DNA from: Pseudomonas hamedanensis
Lineage (GTDB): Bacteria > Pseudomonadota > Gammaproteobacteria > Pseudomonadales > Pseudomonadaceae
Assembly (NCBI RefSeq): GCF_014268595.2
Contig: NZ_CP077091.1
Span: 4,322,001 to 4,386,000 of the forward strand
Direction: 5' to 3'
DNA: 64,000 nt
The notes beneath the pieces were generated by a model, which saw only the letters and a list, made by a program, of their open reading frames with translations, ran no database searches and was not told the DNA's origin. A program made the position numbers and the translations under genes. Positions 36,913-45,569 of this stretch are shown one piece after another. The first letter of the stretch is position 1. Every line of letters starts with the position of its first letter.

Positions 36913-37493
36913 TGGAAGCCTTCAAACTGCCGCTGCCGGCGATGTGGGTCGAGCCGATCTGGCTCGGTGTGCAGATTTTGTTGATCCTGCTGGCGGGCTA
37001 CCTCGCCCAGCGCTTCGTCGCCAGAGTCCTGACCGGCCTGGGCCAGCGCTATTCGTTCCCGCCGCAGCTGCTGATGCCGCTGCGTGGCGTGCTGCGCTGG
37101 TTGATCATGGGCAGCGCGCTGATCTTTGTGCTGGAGCGTCTCGGGGTGTCGGCGACGGTGCTGTGGACGGCGCTGTCGGGGTTCGTCGCGGTGGCGGCGG
37201 TGGCGTTCTTCGCGATGTGGAGCGTGCTGTCGAACCTGCTCTGTGCGGTTCTGATCTTCACCGTCGGGCCGTTTCGCCTGGGCGACGTGGTCGAGCTGGT
37301 AGACACCACTGACAAGCCGGGCGTGAAAGGGCGGGTGGTGGCGATCAATCTGCTCTACACCACGTTGATCGAGGCGGAAGAGTTGGGCACGGGTAGCGCG
37401 ATGGTGCAGGTGCCGAACAGCTTGTTCTTCCAGCGTTCGGTGCGGCGCTGGCGCGGGACGGATGTGTTTCCGTCGAGTGGCTTCGAGAAGTAA
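36912..37493 (+). CDS. Small MscS-family mechanosensitive channel
   Basis: The protein is 193 residues, shorter than MscS (286), with about three to four membrane segments and a short cytoplasmic beta domain. The pore helix and beta domain are recognisable: SGFVAVAAVAFFAMWSVLSN, then GPFRLGDVVEL and MVQVPNSLFFQRSVRRW. MscS channels release solutes on hypo-osmotic shock. The truncated cytoplasmic cage may make its gating differ. It is translationally coupled to the ABC-F gene, which is an unusual partner. Confidence 0.88.
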   Translation: MEAFKLPLPAMWVEPIWLGVQILLILLAGYLAQRFVARVLTGLGQRYSFPPQLLMPLRGVLRWLIMGSALIFVLERLGVSATVLWTALSGFVAVAAVAFFAMWSVLSNLLCAVLIFTVGPFRLGDVVELVDTTDKPGVKGRVVAINLLYTTLIEAEELGTGSAMVQVPNSLFFQRSVRRWRGTDVFPSSGFEK

Positions 37494-37506
37494 TTTCGTG
37501 GCGTCA

Positions 37507-37600
37507 GTTCCGACGCCTTCGTCGGAACGCCGCCCGGAGCAGGCTCGCTCCCACATTTGAAATGCGTTTTCCTGTGGGAGCGAGCCTGCTTGCGAAGGGG
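37507..37600. repeat. Hairpin plus REP pair (family 1)
   Basis: A perfect 8-bp hairpin GTTCCGAC-N6-GTCGGAAC (37507-37528) lies next to a short REP pair (GGAGCAGGCTCGCTCCCAC and GTGGGAGCGAGCCTGCTTGC). The group follows the channel gene stop and could act in transcript ending or stability. Confidence 0.85.
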
Positions 37601-37700
37601 CCATTAGCCGCACCTGCAACCTTCAGCTAGAAATCGGTAGTCATCCACGCGAAGCCGCATTAGCTTAGGCATTTGTCACAAGCATCAGTCGAGGTGTGCG

Positions 37701-38333
37701 ATGGAGCTTCAAACATGGCTGGCGTTTTTTGCCGCCTGCTGGGTGATCAGTCTGTCCCCGGGCGCCGGCGCCATTGCGTCGATGTCCAGCGGATTGCAAT
37801 ACGGCTTCTGGCGCGGTTACTGGAACGCCCTGGGTCTGCAAGTCGGCCTCGCCGTGCAGATTGCCATTGTCGGCGCCGGTGTCGGTGCGATCCTCACCGC
37901 CTCGGCCACGGCGTTTTATGCGATCAAATGGTTCGGCGTGGCCTATCTCGTTTATCTGGCGATCAAGCAATGGCGCGCGTTGCCCATGGACATGAGCGAT
38001 GACGCAGCGGTGCGACCGATCGGCAAGCCGCTGGCGCTGGTGTTCCGTGGTTTTCTGGTGAACATCAGCAACCCCAAGGCCCTGGTGTTCATGCTCGCGG
38101 TGCTGCCGCAATTCATCAACCCGCATGAACCGCTGCTGATCCAGTATCTGGTGATTGGCGTGACGATGATCTGCGTCGATCTGATCGTCATGGCCGGCTA
38201 CACCGGGCTGGCGTCGAAGGTGCTGCGCCTGCTGCGCACACCGAAACAACAGAAGCGCATGAACCGCACGTTTGCCGGGCTGTTCATCGGTGCGGCGGCG
38301 TTTATGGCGACGTTGCGTAAAGCAGCGGTGTAA
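37701..38333 (+). CDS. LysE/RhtB-family amino acid exporter
   Basis: The protein is 210 residues with six membrane segments. The signature SPGAGAIASMSSGLQYGFWR near the N-terminus and SNPKALVFMLAVLPQFINP in the third segment are typical. The family exports amino acids (lysine, arginine, threonine, homoserine lactones), and the substrate is unknown here. GAGGT precedes the ATG. A terminator follows directly. Confidence 0.93.
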   Translation: MELQTWLAFFAACWVISLSPGAGAIASMSSGLQYGFWRGYWNALGLQVGLAVQIAIVGAGVGAILTASATAFYAIKWFGVAYLVYLAIKQWRALPMDMSDDAAVRPIGKPLALVFRGFLVNISNPKALVFMLAVLPQFINPHEPLLIQYLVIGVTMICVDLIVMAGYTGLASKVLRLLRTPKQQKRMNRTFAGLFIGAAAFMATLRKAAV

Positions 38334-38344
38334 ACCTGGCAGAC

Positions 38345-38377
38345 AAAAAAAGGCGACCTTTGCGGGTCGCCTTTTTT
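38345..38377 (+). terminator. Intrinsic terminator after the LysE gene
   Basis: AAAAAAAGGCGACC-TTTGC-GGGTCGCC followed by TTTTTT. Confidence 0.94.
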
Positions 38378-38410
38378 ATTACCTGCGAGATATCCGACTG
38401 GAACTCGATT

Positions 38411-38542
38411 GTGGCGAGGGGATTTAGCGAAACGTCGCACCGCCCCGTTGGCTCGCGCAGCGGGCCCTCTTGATCTTAAAAGAAGGGGCCGCTGCGCAGC
38501 CCAGCGGGGCGGTGCGACGTTTCGATAAATCCCCTCGCCACA
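38411..38542. repeat. Long inverted repeat of family 2
   Basis: The outer arms are the family-2 unit (GTGGCGAGGGGATTTA / TAAATCCCCTCGCCAC). Here the arms continue inward with CGAAACGTCGCACCGCCCCG and its inverse, giving arms of ~37 bp around a ~55 nt centre. It lies between convergent LysE and the CsgG-like gene. Confidence 0.9.
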
Positions 38543-38559
38543 GAGTATTCATCCAGGCC

Positions 38560-39303
38560 TCAGCGCAGGATTACCGGTGCGGTATCGCGCGGCAGGTTAT
38601 TGCGCTGCGGCGCCTCGCGCGGTTGCTCGTAACCGTCGCCACCGAGCTGCATGCTCAACTGCCCGGCAACGTCCTCGCCCAACGCCTTGGACACGTCACG
38701 CACCACCCGCGGGCGGTTCAACGAGATCTTGATGTCGCGGTGGTTCACCAGTTTGGTGTCCTGCGCTTCACCCATCGCCGTGAAAGCCGAAGTGATCTCG
38801 AAAGTCTTGGTGTTGATCAGGCTGAAATCCGCCACCAGCGTCAGGCCCAGCACCGCCGAATAGCTGTCGGTGTGCGCCAGCTCGTTGATGTCCTGGGTGA
38901 AGTCGATGTCGGACACGGTGCCGAACAGCACGTAGTCGGCGCCTTTGAAGTTGCCGGCCTTGATGCGCTTGATCACGTCATACACATCGCCCTTGGACGA
39001 GGCGGTGTATGGCGTGCCCTGCACCAGCTGGAACATGCCGGTACGGAGGATTTCACCCTTGATGTCGCCGGTGAATTTGCGCAGTTCGCCCTGTTCGATG
39101 TAGCTGGTGGTCGCTTCGATTTCGTTATAGCTCGAAGAACCGCTGGCGCTGTAATAACTCTCGCGGTGATTGCTCTGCGCCGAAACGATGTGGATGTATT
39201 GCTCCACGCGCTCCTGATACGCCAGATCCGTCACCGCCACTTTCGGGGCCGCCTGCACGCTGAACGCGCAAGCCAGGGCCATCATGCCAATCCATGTGCG
39301 CAT
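38560..39303 (-). CDS. Exported CsgG-like protein (last gene of a lipoprotein cluster)
   Basis: The protein is 247 residues with a signal peptide (MRTWIGMMALACAFSVQA) cleaved before APKVAVTDLAYQ, with no lipobox cysteine. The mature part resembles CsgG/TolB-N-like periplasmic folds: VAVTDLAYQERVEQYIHIV, a polar Ser/Tyr-rich loop, GDIKGEILRTGMFQLVQGTP and GNFKGADYVLFGTVSDIDF. Function is unknown, and curli-type secretion cannot be assumed because no csg genes are nearby. It starts 3 nt after the LpoB-like gene and ends the five-gene minus-strand cluster. Confidence 0.65.
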   Translation of the reverse strand: MRTWIGMMALACAFSVQAAPKVAVTDLAYQERVEQYIHIVSAQSNHRESYYSASGSSSYNEIEATTSYIEQGELRKFTGDIKGEILRTGMFQLVQGTPYTASSKGDVYDVIKRIKAGNFKGADYVLFGTVSDIDFTQDINELAHTDSYSAVLGLTLVADFSLINTKTFEITSAFTAMGEAQDTKLVNHRDIKISLNRPRVVRDVSKALGEDVAGQLSMQLGGDGYEQPREAPQRNNLPRDTAPVILR

Positions 39304-39306
39304 CGA

Positions 39307-39894
39307 TTAACGCTCCGTGGTTTTGCGAATCTCTTTTTCGTCCATCCACTCGGCCAGACCGCTTTCGACGTCGATCAGTTGCAGGCTGAATTTGTAGAAG
39401 ACGTCCTTGTAGTCGCTGCTGCGCTTGACGATCGAGCTGATCGAGCCTTCGATGCGGTACTTGGCAGCAATCATGTTGCCGGTCTTGGCCACAGTGCTCT
39501 TCTTGTACAGGCCGCTCTGGTTCTGCAGCTTGAGCTGGTCGACCTGGCTCTGCATTGCCGTGTTGTCGCTGGCGAAGCGCGCCACGCCGGTCTTCATCAG
39601 TTGGGTCTTGATGCTGGTGGTGATTTCGCGGGTATCGATGTACTCGCTGGTCTTGTTCTTCACGTCGTAGACCTGAACCACCGGACGGCCCTGCAAAATG
39701 CCGGACTGGGCCAGCGAGCGGGTCATCGATTCAGCGATCATCTGCAGGTCGGTCGAACCAAATTCATTGGTCACGGTTTCAACCGCTTTGGTGTCGCCGT
39801 AGCTGATGTTCTTGCTGCCCAGGGTCGGCGAAGTATTGGCGCAACCGGAGGCCAGCAGGGCGATGACGGCGATGCAGGAAAAGCGTGCAAACAT
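39307..39894 (-). CDS. LpoB-like outer-membrane lipoprotein
   Basis: The protein is 195 residues. The lipobox LLASGC puts the lipidated cysteine at ~residue 18. The C-terminal domain matches LpoB: NEFGSTDLQMIAESMTRSLA, RPVVQVYDVKNKTSEYIDTR, FYKFSLQLIDVESGLAEWMD. In enterics LpoB activates PBP1b. Pseudomonas PBP1b is reported to use a different lipoprotein (LpoP), so a peptidoglycan role here is uncertain. It lacks the long proline-rich linker of E. coli LpoB. It is followed after 3 nt by the CsgG-like gene. Confidence 0.85.
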   Translation of the reverse strand: MFARFSCIAVIALLASGCANTSPTLGSKNISYGDTKAVETVTNEFGSTDLQMIAESMTRSLAQSGILQGRPVVQVYDVKNKTSEYIDTREITTSIKTQLMKTGVARFASDNTAMQSQVDQLKLQNQSGLYKKSTVAKTGNMIAAKYRIEGSISSIVKRSSDYKDVFYKFSLQLIDVESGLAEWMDEKEIRKTTER

Positions 39895-39930
39895 GGGAGT
39901 GCTCTCTAAATCAGAAAAAGGGTGACGGGC

Positions 39931-40302
39931 TTACGGCGTCTTGATTTCCAGACGGAAGTCCACGGCTTTCGGAGTCGGGGCGATGGCCTGAATGAAGCTG
40001 GTCTGGGCGCCGTACATCATTTGGCTTTTCCAGACTTCTTCTTCGGCCACCGGGAAACCCTCGGCGCCAAGCCAGGCGAAGCGGTAGTAGAAAATCTTGT
40101 TGCTGTTGAGGGTGTTGCTCAACTGCACGTTAACGGTCATGAAGCCGTTCTCACGGGCGACGCGCATGGCGCCGACAACGATGTGTTTCTGGGGGCCCAT
40201 GGCCACGACCTTGCTCGCGGCGCTGCCCGGCTCCGGCGGTGGCGGGGTGGCACAGCCTGCCAGCAAGGCGAGGGCGGCCACGGCGATGATCTTCAAGCGC
40301 AT
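39931..40302 (-). CDS. YcfL-like lipoprotein (DUF1425)
   Basis: The protein is 123 residues. Signal peptide and lipobox LLAGC (MRLKIIAVAALALLAGCATP) are followed by a small beta-rich domain: MTVNVQLSNTLNSNKIFYYR, FAWLGAEGFPVAEEEVWKSQ. In E. coli ycfL also sits next to lpoB. Function is unknown. The start is the ATG 16 nt after the upstream lipoprotein gene; the longer frame to 40359 overlaps that gene and is rejected. Confidence 0.87.
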   Translation of the reverse strand: MRLKIIAVAALALLAGCATPPPPEPGSAASKVVAMGPQKHIVVGAMRVARENGFMTVNVQLSNTLNSNKIFYYRFAWLGAEGFPVAEEEVWKSQMMYGAQTSFIQAIAPTPKAVDFRLEIKTP

Positions 40303-40318
40303 TGCAAAGACTCCGTTC

Positions 40319-41713
40319 TTAAGGTTGTTTGAGGCTGGCGACATTGGTCGCGCCGGCACTCGGCATCACGTGCGCGGCAATGCCGCCGGCGAACACCTGA
40401 TTGCCCACGGCACGCAGGCTGACCACTTGATAACGCTGATCAACGGTGACCTTGACCACCGAGCCGCCGACGGCGCTCGGCAGGGTGACCTGATGCTCGC
40501 CCTTTTTCAGGCGCAGACGCACCACTTGGGTGTTGTCAGGCAGGGTGCGCCATGTACGGGTATCGGCACCTTCGAGCACCGCTGAAGAAATGCCCACGGC
40601 AAGACCGGCCAGCGGGTTGGTTTCGTTGATCTGTTTCTGCGCCACGCCCTTGGTGATCGCGCGCACCGTGGTGCGTACGATGATTCCCGGCATGTCATCG
40701 CGCAGGGCGCGGCGGGACATGGCAGTGGTGCTGTTGAGGGCCGTCAGGTCGACTTGCTTGCCGTCGACACCGATCTGCGCGAACGGCGCGGTGGAGGTGT
40801 CCGGTTTGATGATCGGGAACGACAGCGGGGTGATCACCACGTTGTTGGAAATCGGCAGCGGCAGCGGCACGCGGATCGAGTCGCGCGCCGGCGCCAGACC
40901 GCTTTGCACCACGATCAGGATGTCGCTGTCGTCAGACTTCACAGGCTTGTCGAGGTTGACCAGCGCCTGCTCGAGCAGCGGCGTGTTCGGGCGCAGCTCG
41001 GCGGCTTTGCGATAACCCGGCGCCGCCAGATCTCTTTCGCCCAAGGCTTCGTAAACGAAACCGGCCAGGTAATGACTGAATGCGCTCTGGTAGCTGTTCT
41101 TCAGACCGACCACTTCCGGGGCGTCGAGGCTGGCGACCGGATAACCCTGCAAATCCTTGTACTGGGTCTTGATGCCTTCTTTCTCGGCCTGTTCTTCGCT
41201 CCTGAGGTATTCCTTGTCGCGCAGGTCGGCGATCACCGCTTCACGTTCGTGAGTCTTCTTGATCGCGGTGCGGGCGCCATCGAAGTCGTTGACTGCCAGC
41301 AGGTTCAGGGCCATCTGCGTGGTCAGCATGACTTTTTCGTAGTCATAACCTTCGTAGCGACGCACCTTGTCGTTGACGATGAAGCTACCGAACTGCGCCA
41401 GGTACTTGGCCGAGTCGAGCTTGACCGCGTCTTCCCACTGCCCGACCACCTGATCGGCGCTGCCCCAGGCGTTCTGGCTGCCGGACAGGTCGCCCTTGGC
41501 GCGCAGCAACTCACCTTTCTCGAAGTAATAAAGCAGGTCTTTGTCGGTGCCGGTGTTGTTCTTTTCCAGCAGGGTCAGGGCGGCGTCGACATTGCCGGCC
41601 GCCAGTTGCTGGTTGGTCTGGGCCAACTCGGAATCGTAGTTGCGAAACGCCGAACAGCCAGACAGCAACGTGACCGCGCCGAGGGCGATCAAAGTGGGAG
41701 TGCGCAATGCCAT
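40319..41713 (-). CDS. COG3014-like lipoprotein with TPR region, copy 1
   Basis: The protein is 464 residues. Lipobox LLSGC (cysteine ~residue 20) is followed by a helical repeat region: LAQTNQQLAAGNVDAALTLL, RRYEGYDYEKVMLTTQMALN, HYLAGFVYEALGERDLAAPG. A C-terminal beta-rich part contains RALRDDMPGIIVRTTVRAI and ADTRTWRTLPDNTQVVRLRL. It is closely related along its whole length to the gene immediately upstream. The family is uncharacterised. Linkage to LpoB-like, YcfL-like and CsgG-like genes suggests an envelope assembly. Confidence 0.85.
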   Translation of the reverse strand: MALRTPTLIALGAVTLLSGCSAFRNYDSELAQTNQQLAAGNVDAALTLLEKNNTGTDKDLLYYFEKGELLRAKGDLSGSQNAWGSADQVVGQWEDAVKLDSAKYLAQFGSFIVNDKVRRYEGYDYEKVMLTTQMALNLLAVNDFDGARTAIKKTHEREAVIADLRDKEYLRSEEQAEKEGIKTQYKDLQGYPVASLDAPEVVGLKNSYQSAFSHYLAGFVYEALGERDLAAPGYRKAAELRPNTPLLEQALVNLDKPVKSDDSDILIVVQSGLAPARDSIRVPLPLPISNNVVITPLSFPIIKPDTSTAPFAQIGVDGKQVDLTALNSTTAMSRRALRDDMPGIIVRTTVRAITKGVAQKQINETNPLAGLAVGISSAVLEGADTRTWRTLPDNTQVVRLRLKKGEHQVTLPSAVGGSVVKVTVDQRYQVVSLRAVGNQVFAGGIAAHVMPSAGATNVASLKQP

Positions 41714-41920
41714 GGAGGTACTTCTTCCCTGAGTAGCGATAACTACAGCCGCCTGTGCTGGTCGGGCTAGTGTGACCTATCGGCGGCGGCGCTGGCCTCC
41801 TGCCAATTCCTCATGCGTGAGGAGCTTTGATGCCGGCTCGCTGGGCGAGGGCGCGGCATTATAAGCGCTGAGTGATGGCTATGTAATAGCTTTTTGGGTG
41901 CATTTTCTGAGGTTGTGCCA

Positions 41921-43327
41921 TCACCTGTCCGCAGAAGCGGGTTTATCCGGTGCAGGTTTGTGATTCGGCACAAAGGCTGATCCAACGGTGTAGACCTGAT
42001 CCCGGAATACCCGCAGGTGCAGAATCTGGCGATCCTGGTCGACGCGTAATTCAAAAGGGTGGTCGATGGGTGCAGTCGCAAAACGGAAGGTATGCAGGCC
42101 TTTCTTCAGGCGCAGGCGGGCGACCAGTGTCTTGTCCGGCAGCGCTCGCCATGTGCGGGTGTCGGCTTCTTCGAACGGATCATGCTGAGTGACGATCAAC
42201 GATGCTTTCGCCGGGTTGCGCTCGTTTTCCTGTGCTTGACCGATGGCGGCCATGTTGGCGCGGAACATCGCGCGCGAGATGATTTCCGGCATGTCGTCGC
42301 GCAGTGTGCGCATGGACATGTCGGTCACGCTGTTGATCACCACCAACGGCTGCTTGCGACCATCTACGGTGATATGGCTGAAGTTGGGCGTGACCGCGTC
42401 CGGCACCATCACCGGGAATGAAATGGGCGCAATGATGACCAGCGTTTCGTTCAGACGAACCGGGATCGGCACCTGCACGGAGCTGCGAGCCGGGGCCAGG
42501 CCACTCTGGATAATCAGCAACACATCGCTTTCATCGGCTTTCGCTGGCGGTTTGTCGAGATTGCGCAGGGCCTTTTGCAGCAAGGGCATGTCCGGCCGCA
42601 GTTCGATCGCCTGACGATAACCGGCCGCTGCCAGGGCGCGCTCGCCGAGGGCTTCGTAAGTGAAGCCGGCCAGATAGTGGCCGAACGCACTCTGGTAACC
42701 GTTTTTCAGCTCCACGACCTGCGGCGCTTCGAGCAGGGCGACCGGGTAACCCTCCAGGTCCTTGTAATGCAGGGTCTTGCCTTGGGCTTTGGCCTGTTCC
42801 TCGGCCGCTTCGTATTGCTGTTCACGCTGCCGGGCGATCAATGCTTCGCGTTCGTGGGTCTTCTTGATGTCTGCGCGGGCGCCGGCGAAGTCATTGACGG
42901 ACAGCTGGTTCAAGGCCATCTGTGTGGTCAGCATGACCTTTTCGTAATCGTAGCCTTCGTAGCGCCGCAACTTGTCGTTGACCAGCATCGTGCCCATTTC
43001 ATCGCCGAAGCGCGCCAGTAATTTCAACGCGCCGGACGGGTTGGCCTCCTCGCGCTGGAAGATCATCCGGTCGGCGTTGCGCCAGGCGTCCTGGCTGTCG
43101 GGCAGGACACTGCCAGCGCTGAGTATTGCGCCTTTTTCCAGGTAATACAGCAGATCCTTGTCTTCCCACGGGTTGTGCATTTCCACCAGTGCCAGAGCCC
43201 CGTTCAGATTGCCCCGGGTCATTTGCTCGGTGGTCTGCTGCATTTCAAGATCGTAGTTGCGGTAGGCGGCACAACCGCTCAACTGAATAGCCACGCAAAG
43301 CAGCAAAACGAACGGAAGACTCCGCAT
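41921..43327 (-). CDS. COG3014-like lipoprotein with TPR region, copy 2
   Basis: The protein is 468 residues from the ATG at 43327 (MRSLPFVLLLCVAIQLSGC, lipobox LSGC). It is a paralogue of the downstream gene: LRRYEGYDYEKVMLTTQMAL, HYLAGFTYEALGERALAAAG, RTLRDDMPEIISRAMFRANM and ADTRTWRALPDKTLVARLRL align without obvious gaps. About 207 nt without a gene separate the two, so copy 2 may have its own promoter. Tandem duplication with divergence is the simplest origin. Confidence 0.85.
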   Translation of the reverse strand: MRSLPFVLLLCVAIQLSGCAAYRNYDLEMQQTTEQMTRGNLNGALALVEMHNPWEDKDLLYYLEKGAILSAGSVLPDSQDAWRNADRMIFQREEANPSGALKLLARFGDEMGTMLVNDKLRRYEGYDYEKVMLTTQMALNQLSVNDFAGARADIKKTHEREALIARQREQQYEAAEEQAKAQGKTLHYKDLEGYPVALLEAPQVVELKNGYQSAFGHYLAGFTYEALGERALAAAGYRQAIELRPDMPLLQKALRNLDKPPAKADESDVLLIIQSGLAPARSSVQVPIPVRLNETLVIIAPISFPVMVPDAVTPNFSHITVDGRKQPLVVINSVTDMSMRTLRDDMPEIISRAMFRANMAAIGQAQENERNPAKASLIVTQHDPFEEADTRTWRALPDKTLVARLRLKKGLHTFRFATAPIDHPFELRVDQDRQILHLRVFRDQVYTVGSAFVPNHKPAPDKPASADR

Positions 43328-43568
43328 TAAGGTTGTTCCTTGCACGCAAATGCTCTGGGGCGGGCAGTATAAGGTGGGTGATGGCAAATGGCTGCGATCT
43401 TCATCCAAGGTCAATCGGCAGCGCGCCGTGCGGCAATACTCGGCGACAGACGTTGTTGCTGTCTGCCGGGAATGTCCTGCCTATCAAGGTGAAACGCCGA
43501 CAAAGCTTGAGAGAAACGTCTGCGAAGTGAACAATATGTAACTTCGTATTTCCATTTGAGATTCTTTC

Positions 43569-45467
43569 ATGACTGCCTCGTCCCGATTGCTGGCCTGGCT
43601 GCTGCTCCCGTTATTCGCCCTGAGCAGCTCGTCGCTGCTGGCCGATAGCGTGGACGGCGCGCCGCAAGCGCTGCACCTGCTGGATTACATCAGCGCCGAC
43701 TATCCGCCGACCGTCGCGGCAGGCAAAGTCATCGACGACGGCGAATACCGCGAACAGCTGGAATTCACGCAGGTGCTGCAAGGCTTGATCACCGCGCTGC
43801 CGGCGAAACCGGAAAAAGCCGCGCTGGAGCAGGGCGTCGAATCTTTGCACGCCGCTATCAGTGCGAAGCAGGAGGGCGCCGATGTCGCCCGTCAGGCTCG
43901 CCAGTTGGGGGCGAAACTGGCCGTGGCTTATGAAGTCAGTCAGGCACCGATCATCACGCCGGACCCGACGCGGGGTGCGCCGCTGTATGCGCAGAATTGC
44001 TCGGTGTGTCACGGCGACACTGGCGCTGGCGACGGCCCGGCCGGGGTTGGCCTGACGCCCGCGCCAGCGAATCTGCGCGACGCTGCGCGGATGGATCACC
44101 TGAGCCTCTACGCGATTTACAGCACCCTTGGCCAGGGCGTCGAAGGCACTGACATGCCGGCGTTTGCCGATCAGCTCGATGATCGCCAGCGCTGGGATCT
44201 GGCCACTTACATCGCCGGCTTCAGTGCCGATGCGGCAGCCGCCAAGTCCGACAAGGTCTACAACATCGCCGATCTGGCGCGCCAGACGCCGGCCGAAGTA
44301 CAGACTGTCGAGGGCGCACAGGTCGCGGCAACGTTCCGTGCCCAGCGCGCACAACCGCCGCAGGTTAAACGCGGCCCGGCGCAGTTGCTCGATTACACCG
44401 CCGCCACGCTCGACAAGAGCCTCGCGGCCTACCGCGCCGGTGAACATGATCAGGCCTATGACCTGTCGGTAGCGGCGTATCTGGAAGGTTTCGAACTGGT
44501 CGAAAGCTCGCTGGACAACGTCGATGCCAACGTACGCAAGGACACCGAAAAATCGCTGATGGCGTACCGGCAGTCGCTGCAGGATGGTCTGCCGATCGAG
44601 CAAGCCGAACAGCGTCTGGACGCGGCCAAGGCGAAACTCAAGGAGTCCGCCGGCCTGCTGGGCAGCGATGGGCTGAGCTGGTCGCTGAGCTACATTTCCG
44701 GGTTGCTGATTCTGCTGCGTGAAGGCCTGGAAGCGATTCTGGTGCTGGCGGCGATCCTCGCCTTCCTGCGCAACACCGGCCAGCAATCGGCAGTGCGCAG
44801 TGTCAATGTGGGTTGGGGGCTGGCGTTGCTGGCAGGTTTGGGTACCTGGGCGCTGGCGGCATACGTGATCGACGTCAGTGGTTCGCAACGTGAGTTGCTG
44901 GAGGGCGCGACGGCGCTGTTTGCCAGCGTCATGGTGTTGTGGCTCGGCGTGTGGATGCATGACCGTCGCCATGCCGCTGCCTGGCAGGATTACATCAAGA
45001 GCAGCCTGGTCGGTGGCGGCGGGCGTTTCGGCTTTGCGATCCTGGCGTTCTTCTCGGTCTATCGCGAGTTGTTCGAAGTAATCCTGTTCTACGAAACCCT
45101 GTGGTTGCAGGCCGGCCCGGCCGGGCATGACGCCGTGCTGGCCGGCGGCGCGACGGCGCTGGTGCTGCTGATCGGCCTGGCCTGGGTGATCCTGCGCGGC
45201 TCGGCGAAACTGCCGCTGACGCTGTTCTTCAGCATCAACGCCGCGCTGCTGTGCGCGTTGTCGGTGGTGTTTGCCGGGCATGGCGTGAAGGCCTTGCAGG
45301 AAGCTGGAATCTTCGGCACGCGGCCGGTAGCGTTCTTTGAATTTGACTGGCTTGGGATTCATGCCGATGCCTATTCGCTGACCGCGCAGGCGGTGGCGAT
45401 TCTGGCGATTATCGTGCTGTACGGGCGTAGTTGGGTGGCGGAGAAGCGTCGCGCTTCGGCTGCATAA
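43569..45467 (+). CDS. Cytochrome c-FTR1 fusion iron permease
   Basis: The protein is 632 residues. Signal peptide (ends LLAD) is followed by a periplasmic region with a cytochrome c motif (NCSVCHGDTGAGDGP, CxxCH near residue 144, and a later methionine GTDMPAF). A helical linker follows, then an FTR1 permease domain with seven membrane segments carrying both REXXE motifs (LLREGLEAILVL and VYRELFEVILFYE). FTR1/EfeU moves oxidised iron; the fused cytochrome could supply the redox step done elsewhere by a separate ferroxidase or EfeB. No convincing Fur box was found upstream. Reading on the other strand is an uninterrupted shadow frame. Confidence 0.92.
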   Translation: MTASSRLLAWLLLPLFALSSSSLLADSVDGAPQALHLLDYISADYPPTVAAGKVIDDGEYREQLEFTQVLQGLITALPAKPEKAALEQGVESLHAAISAKQEGADVARQARQLGAKLAVAYEVSQAPIITPDPTRGAPLYAQNCSVCHGDTGAGDGPAGVGLTPAPANLRDAARMDHLSLYAIYSTLGQGVEGTDMPAFADQLDDRQRWDLATYIAGFSADAAAAKSDKVYNIADLARQTPAEVQTVEGAQVAATFRAQRAQPPQVKRGPAQLLDYTAATLDKSLAAYRAGEHDQAYDLSVAAYLEGFELVESSLDNVDANVRKDTEKSLMAYRQSLQDGLPIEQAEQRLDAAKAKLKESAGLLGSDGLSWSLSYISGLLILLREGLEAILVLAAILAFLRNTGQQSAVRSVNVGWGLALLAGLGTWALAAYVIDVSGSQRELLEGATALFASVMVLWLGVWMHDRRHAAAWQDYIKSSLVGGGGRFGFAILAFFSVYRELFEVILFYETLWLQAGPAGHDAVLAGGATALVLLIGLAWVILRGSAKLPLTLFFSINAALLCALSVVFAGHGVKALQEAGIFGTRPVAFFEFDWLGIHADAYSLTAQAVAILAIIVLYGRSWVAEKRRASAA

Positions 45468-45487
45468 AGGCATTCGCTGCGCTCACA

Positions 45488-45557
45488 TTCGCGAGCAGGC
45501 CCGCTGCCACAGGGTCGGTGTGTATCCTGTGGGAGCGAGCCTGCTCGCGAATTTTTT
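45488..45557. repeat. REP pair (family 1)
   Basis: TTCGCGAGCAGGCCCGCTGCC and CTGTGGGAGCGAGCCTGCTC in inverted order around a ~25 nt spacer. It sits between the FTR1 gene and the UPF0178 gene, ending ~13 nt before the latter's start, where GGAGG is provided. Confidence 0.88.
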
Positions 45558-45569
45558 GGAGGCAAGAAC

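Noticed and set aside
38560..39894. Curli secretion system based on CsgG-like similarity
   Set aside because: No csgA, csgB, csgE or csgF-like genes nearby, and the CsgG-like protein lacks a lipobox cysteine.
43328..43568. Fur box upstream of the FTR1 gene
   Set aside because: The AT-rich segment near the start codon does not give a convincing 19-bp Fur match.
43611..45473. Open 620-codon frame opposite the FTR1 gene
   Set aside because: Shadow frame; the plus-strand product has a signal peptide, heme motif and REXXE motifs.
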